Positions 63,589 to 64,000 of a DNA stretch of 64,000 bases are shown one piece after another. This DNA is from Serinicoccus marinus DSM 15273 (lineage in GTDB: Bacteria > Actinomycetota > Actinomycetes > Actinomycetales > Dermatophilaceae), in NCBI RefSeq assembly GCF_008386315.1, contig NZ_CP043808.1, positions 434,001 through 498,000 on the forward strand. The letters run 5' to 3'. The notes under the pieces were generated by a model, which was not told the origin of the DNA, made no database searches, and saw only the letters and a program-made list of their open reading frames with translations. The position numbers and the translations under genes are program-made. Position 1 is the first letter of the stretch. Each line of letters opens with the position of its first letter.

Positions 63589-63933
63589 ATGAGCAGCGAG
63601 GGGATCAGCGCCGAGGTGCCGCCGAGCGGCACCGGGTGCGTGGAGTGCGCGGACGCCGAGGGCTGGTGGGTGCACCTGCGCCGGTGCGCCGAGTGCGGGC
63701 ACGTCGGGTGCTGCGACAGCTCGCCGGGCCAGCACGCGAGCGCCCATTTCCGTGAATCCGGGCACCCGGTCGTGCAGAGCTTCGAGCCGGGGGAGGACTG
63801 GTTCTGGTCCTACGAGAAGGGCAAGGGTGTGCTCGGCCCGGAGCTCGCGGCCCCGACCAGCCGGCCCGAGGACCAGCCGGCACCCGGCCCCGCCGGTAGG
63901 GTCCCGGCGAACTGGCGGCTGCAGATCCACTGA
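63589..63933 (+). CDS. UBP-type zinc finger protein
   Basis: A 114-residue protein. The zinc ligands follow the ZnF-UBP pattern: CVECADAEG near 17, CAECGHVGCCDSSPGQHASAH near 33-53, then HPVVQSFEPGEDWFWSY near 59. GAGGAGAGAGG lies upstream. Standalone bacterial members occur beside redox or nitroreductase genes; function unknown. Confidence 0.88.
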   Translation: MSSEGISAEVPPSGTGCVECADAEGWWVHLRRCAECGHVGCCDSSPGQHASAHFRESGHPVVQSFEPGEDWFWSYEKGKGVLGPELAAPTSRPEDQPAPGPAGRVPANWRLQIH

Positions 63934-63967
63934 CCGCCGCCGGGACCGCTGCTGCGACACTGCCCGG

Positions 63968-64000
63968 GTGACCGAACGCGCCCTCGACCCCGCCGGGACC
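63968..64000 (+). CDS. Possible start of a further gene
   Basis: GTG 63968 opens a frame of 11 codons to the window end (VTERALDPAGT). The start context is ordinary and nothing more can be said. Confidence 0.3.
   Translation, partial: MTERALDPAGT

Overview
The window is GC-rich (about 70% by eye) actinobacterial chromosome. Several neighbourhoods are typical of Actinobacteria: radA-disA, an Rv0500A-like DNA-binding protein followed by a 32-residue bS22-type ribosomal protein, a rex-hemACDB-hemL operon running into cytochrome c maturation genes, and DUF3027/DUF2530/MarR next to a cold-shock protein. Together with a FemX-like ligase and a D-aspartate-ligase-like ATP-grasp protein, which suggest a cross-bridged peptidoglycan, the best guess is Micrococcales, possibly Intrasporangiaceae. 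That placement is inference; no rRNA gene is present to test it.

Layout. 1-2.4 kb: NHEJ repair (LigD polymerase and ligase genes, divergent ku). 2.5-5.8 kb: a lipoprotein and clpC. 5.8-10.1 kb: a cell-wall block with a four-SH3b NlpC/P60 hydrolase behind a long leader, then a convergent ATP-grasp/FemX pair. 10.2-11.1 kb: an anti-sigma-like protein downstream of a sigma-factor gene that has lost its middle. 11.3-14.8 kb: radA, disA, mutY on the minus strand. 14.8-20.2 kb: ppx/gppA, a TIM-barrel protein, proline dehydrogenase, proC, a GNAT enzyme and an AcuC-like deacetylase. 20.4-34.0 kb: small HTH protein, bS22, glutaredoxin-like protein, Rex, heme synthesis (hemA, C, D, B, a MarR regulator, hemL), a histidine phosphatase, and a thioredoxin-like/CcdA/ResB/CcsB cytochrome c module. 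34.1-41.9 kb: two unknown genes and menaquinone synthesis (menA, E, B, C) with small companions. 41.9-50.5 kb: ammonium transporter behind a GlnR-like box, cold-shock protein, DUF3027, DUF2530, MarR-MFS, a 27-residue membrane peptide, gamma-glutamyltransferase, PdxH and a DtxR-family regulator. 50.6-51.9 kb: a c-di-AMP (ydaO-type) riboswitch ahead of a second NlpC/P60 hydrolase. 51.9-59.4 kb: tandem CNNM/CorC membrane proteins, tandem CrcB fluoride channels, and an SbcD-like nuclease with its large ATPase partner. 59.4-64 kb: a looser accessory stretch with VapBC, OsmC, SRPBCC, a phosphotransferase-like gene, tRNA-Arg(CCU), a P-loop protein overlapping that tRNA, a voltage-sensor-like membrane protein, a GyrI-like protein and a UBP-type zinc finger protein.

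Connections. DisA makes c-di-AMP and the riboswitch at 50.8 kb senses it, so synthesis and one likely output (peptidoglycan cleavage) lie in one window. Rex (NADH/NAD sensing) heads an operon that supplies heme and attaches it to cytochromes c, and the nearby men genes supply the quinone, so the middle of the window is an aerobic respiration block. Most same-strand neighbours overlap by 4 nt (ATGA or GTGA), indicating translational coupling.

Two window-wide features stand out. An 8-mer, GGTATGCC or its complement, occurs about 40 times in several reading frames and forces rare codons. In addition, eight otherwise well-conserved genes carry short frame changes, mostly in or beside homopolymer runs, which look more like sequence errors than gene decay.
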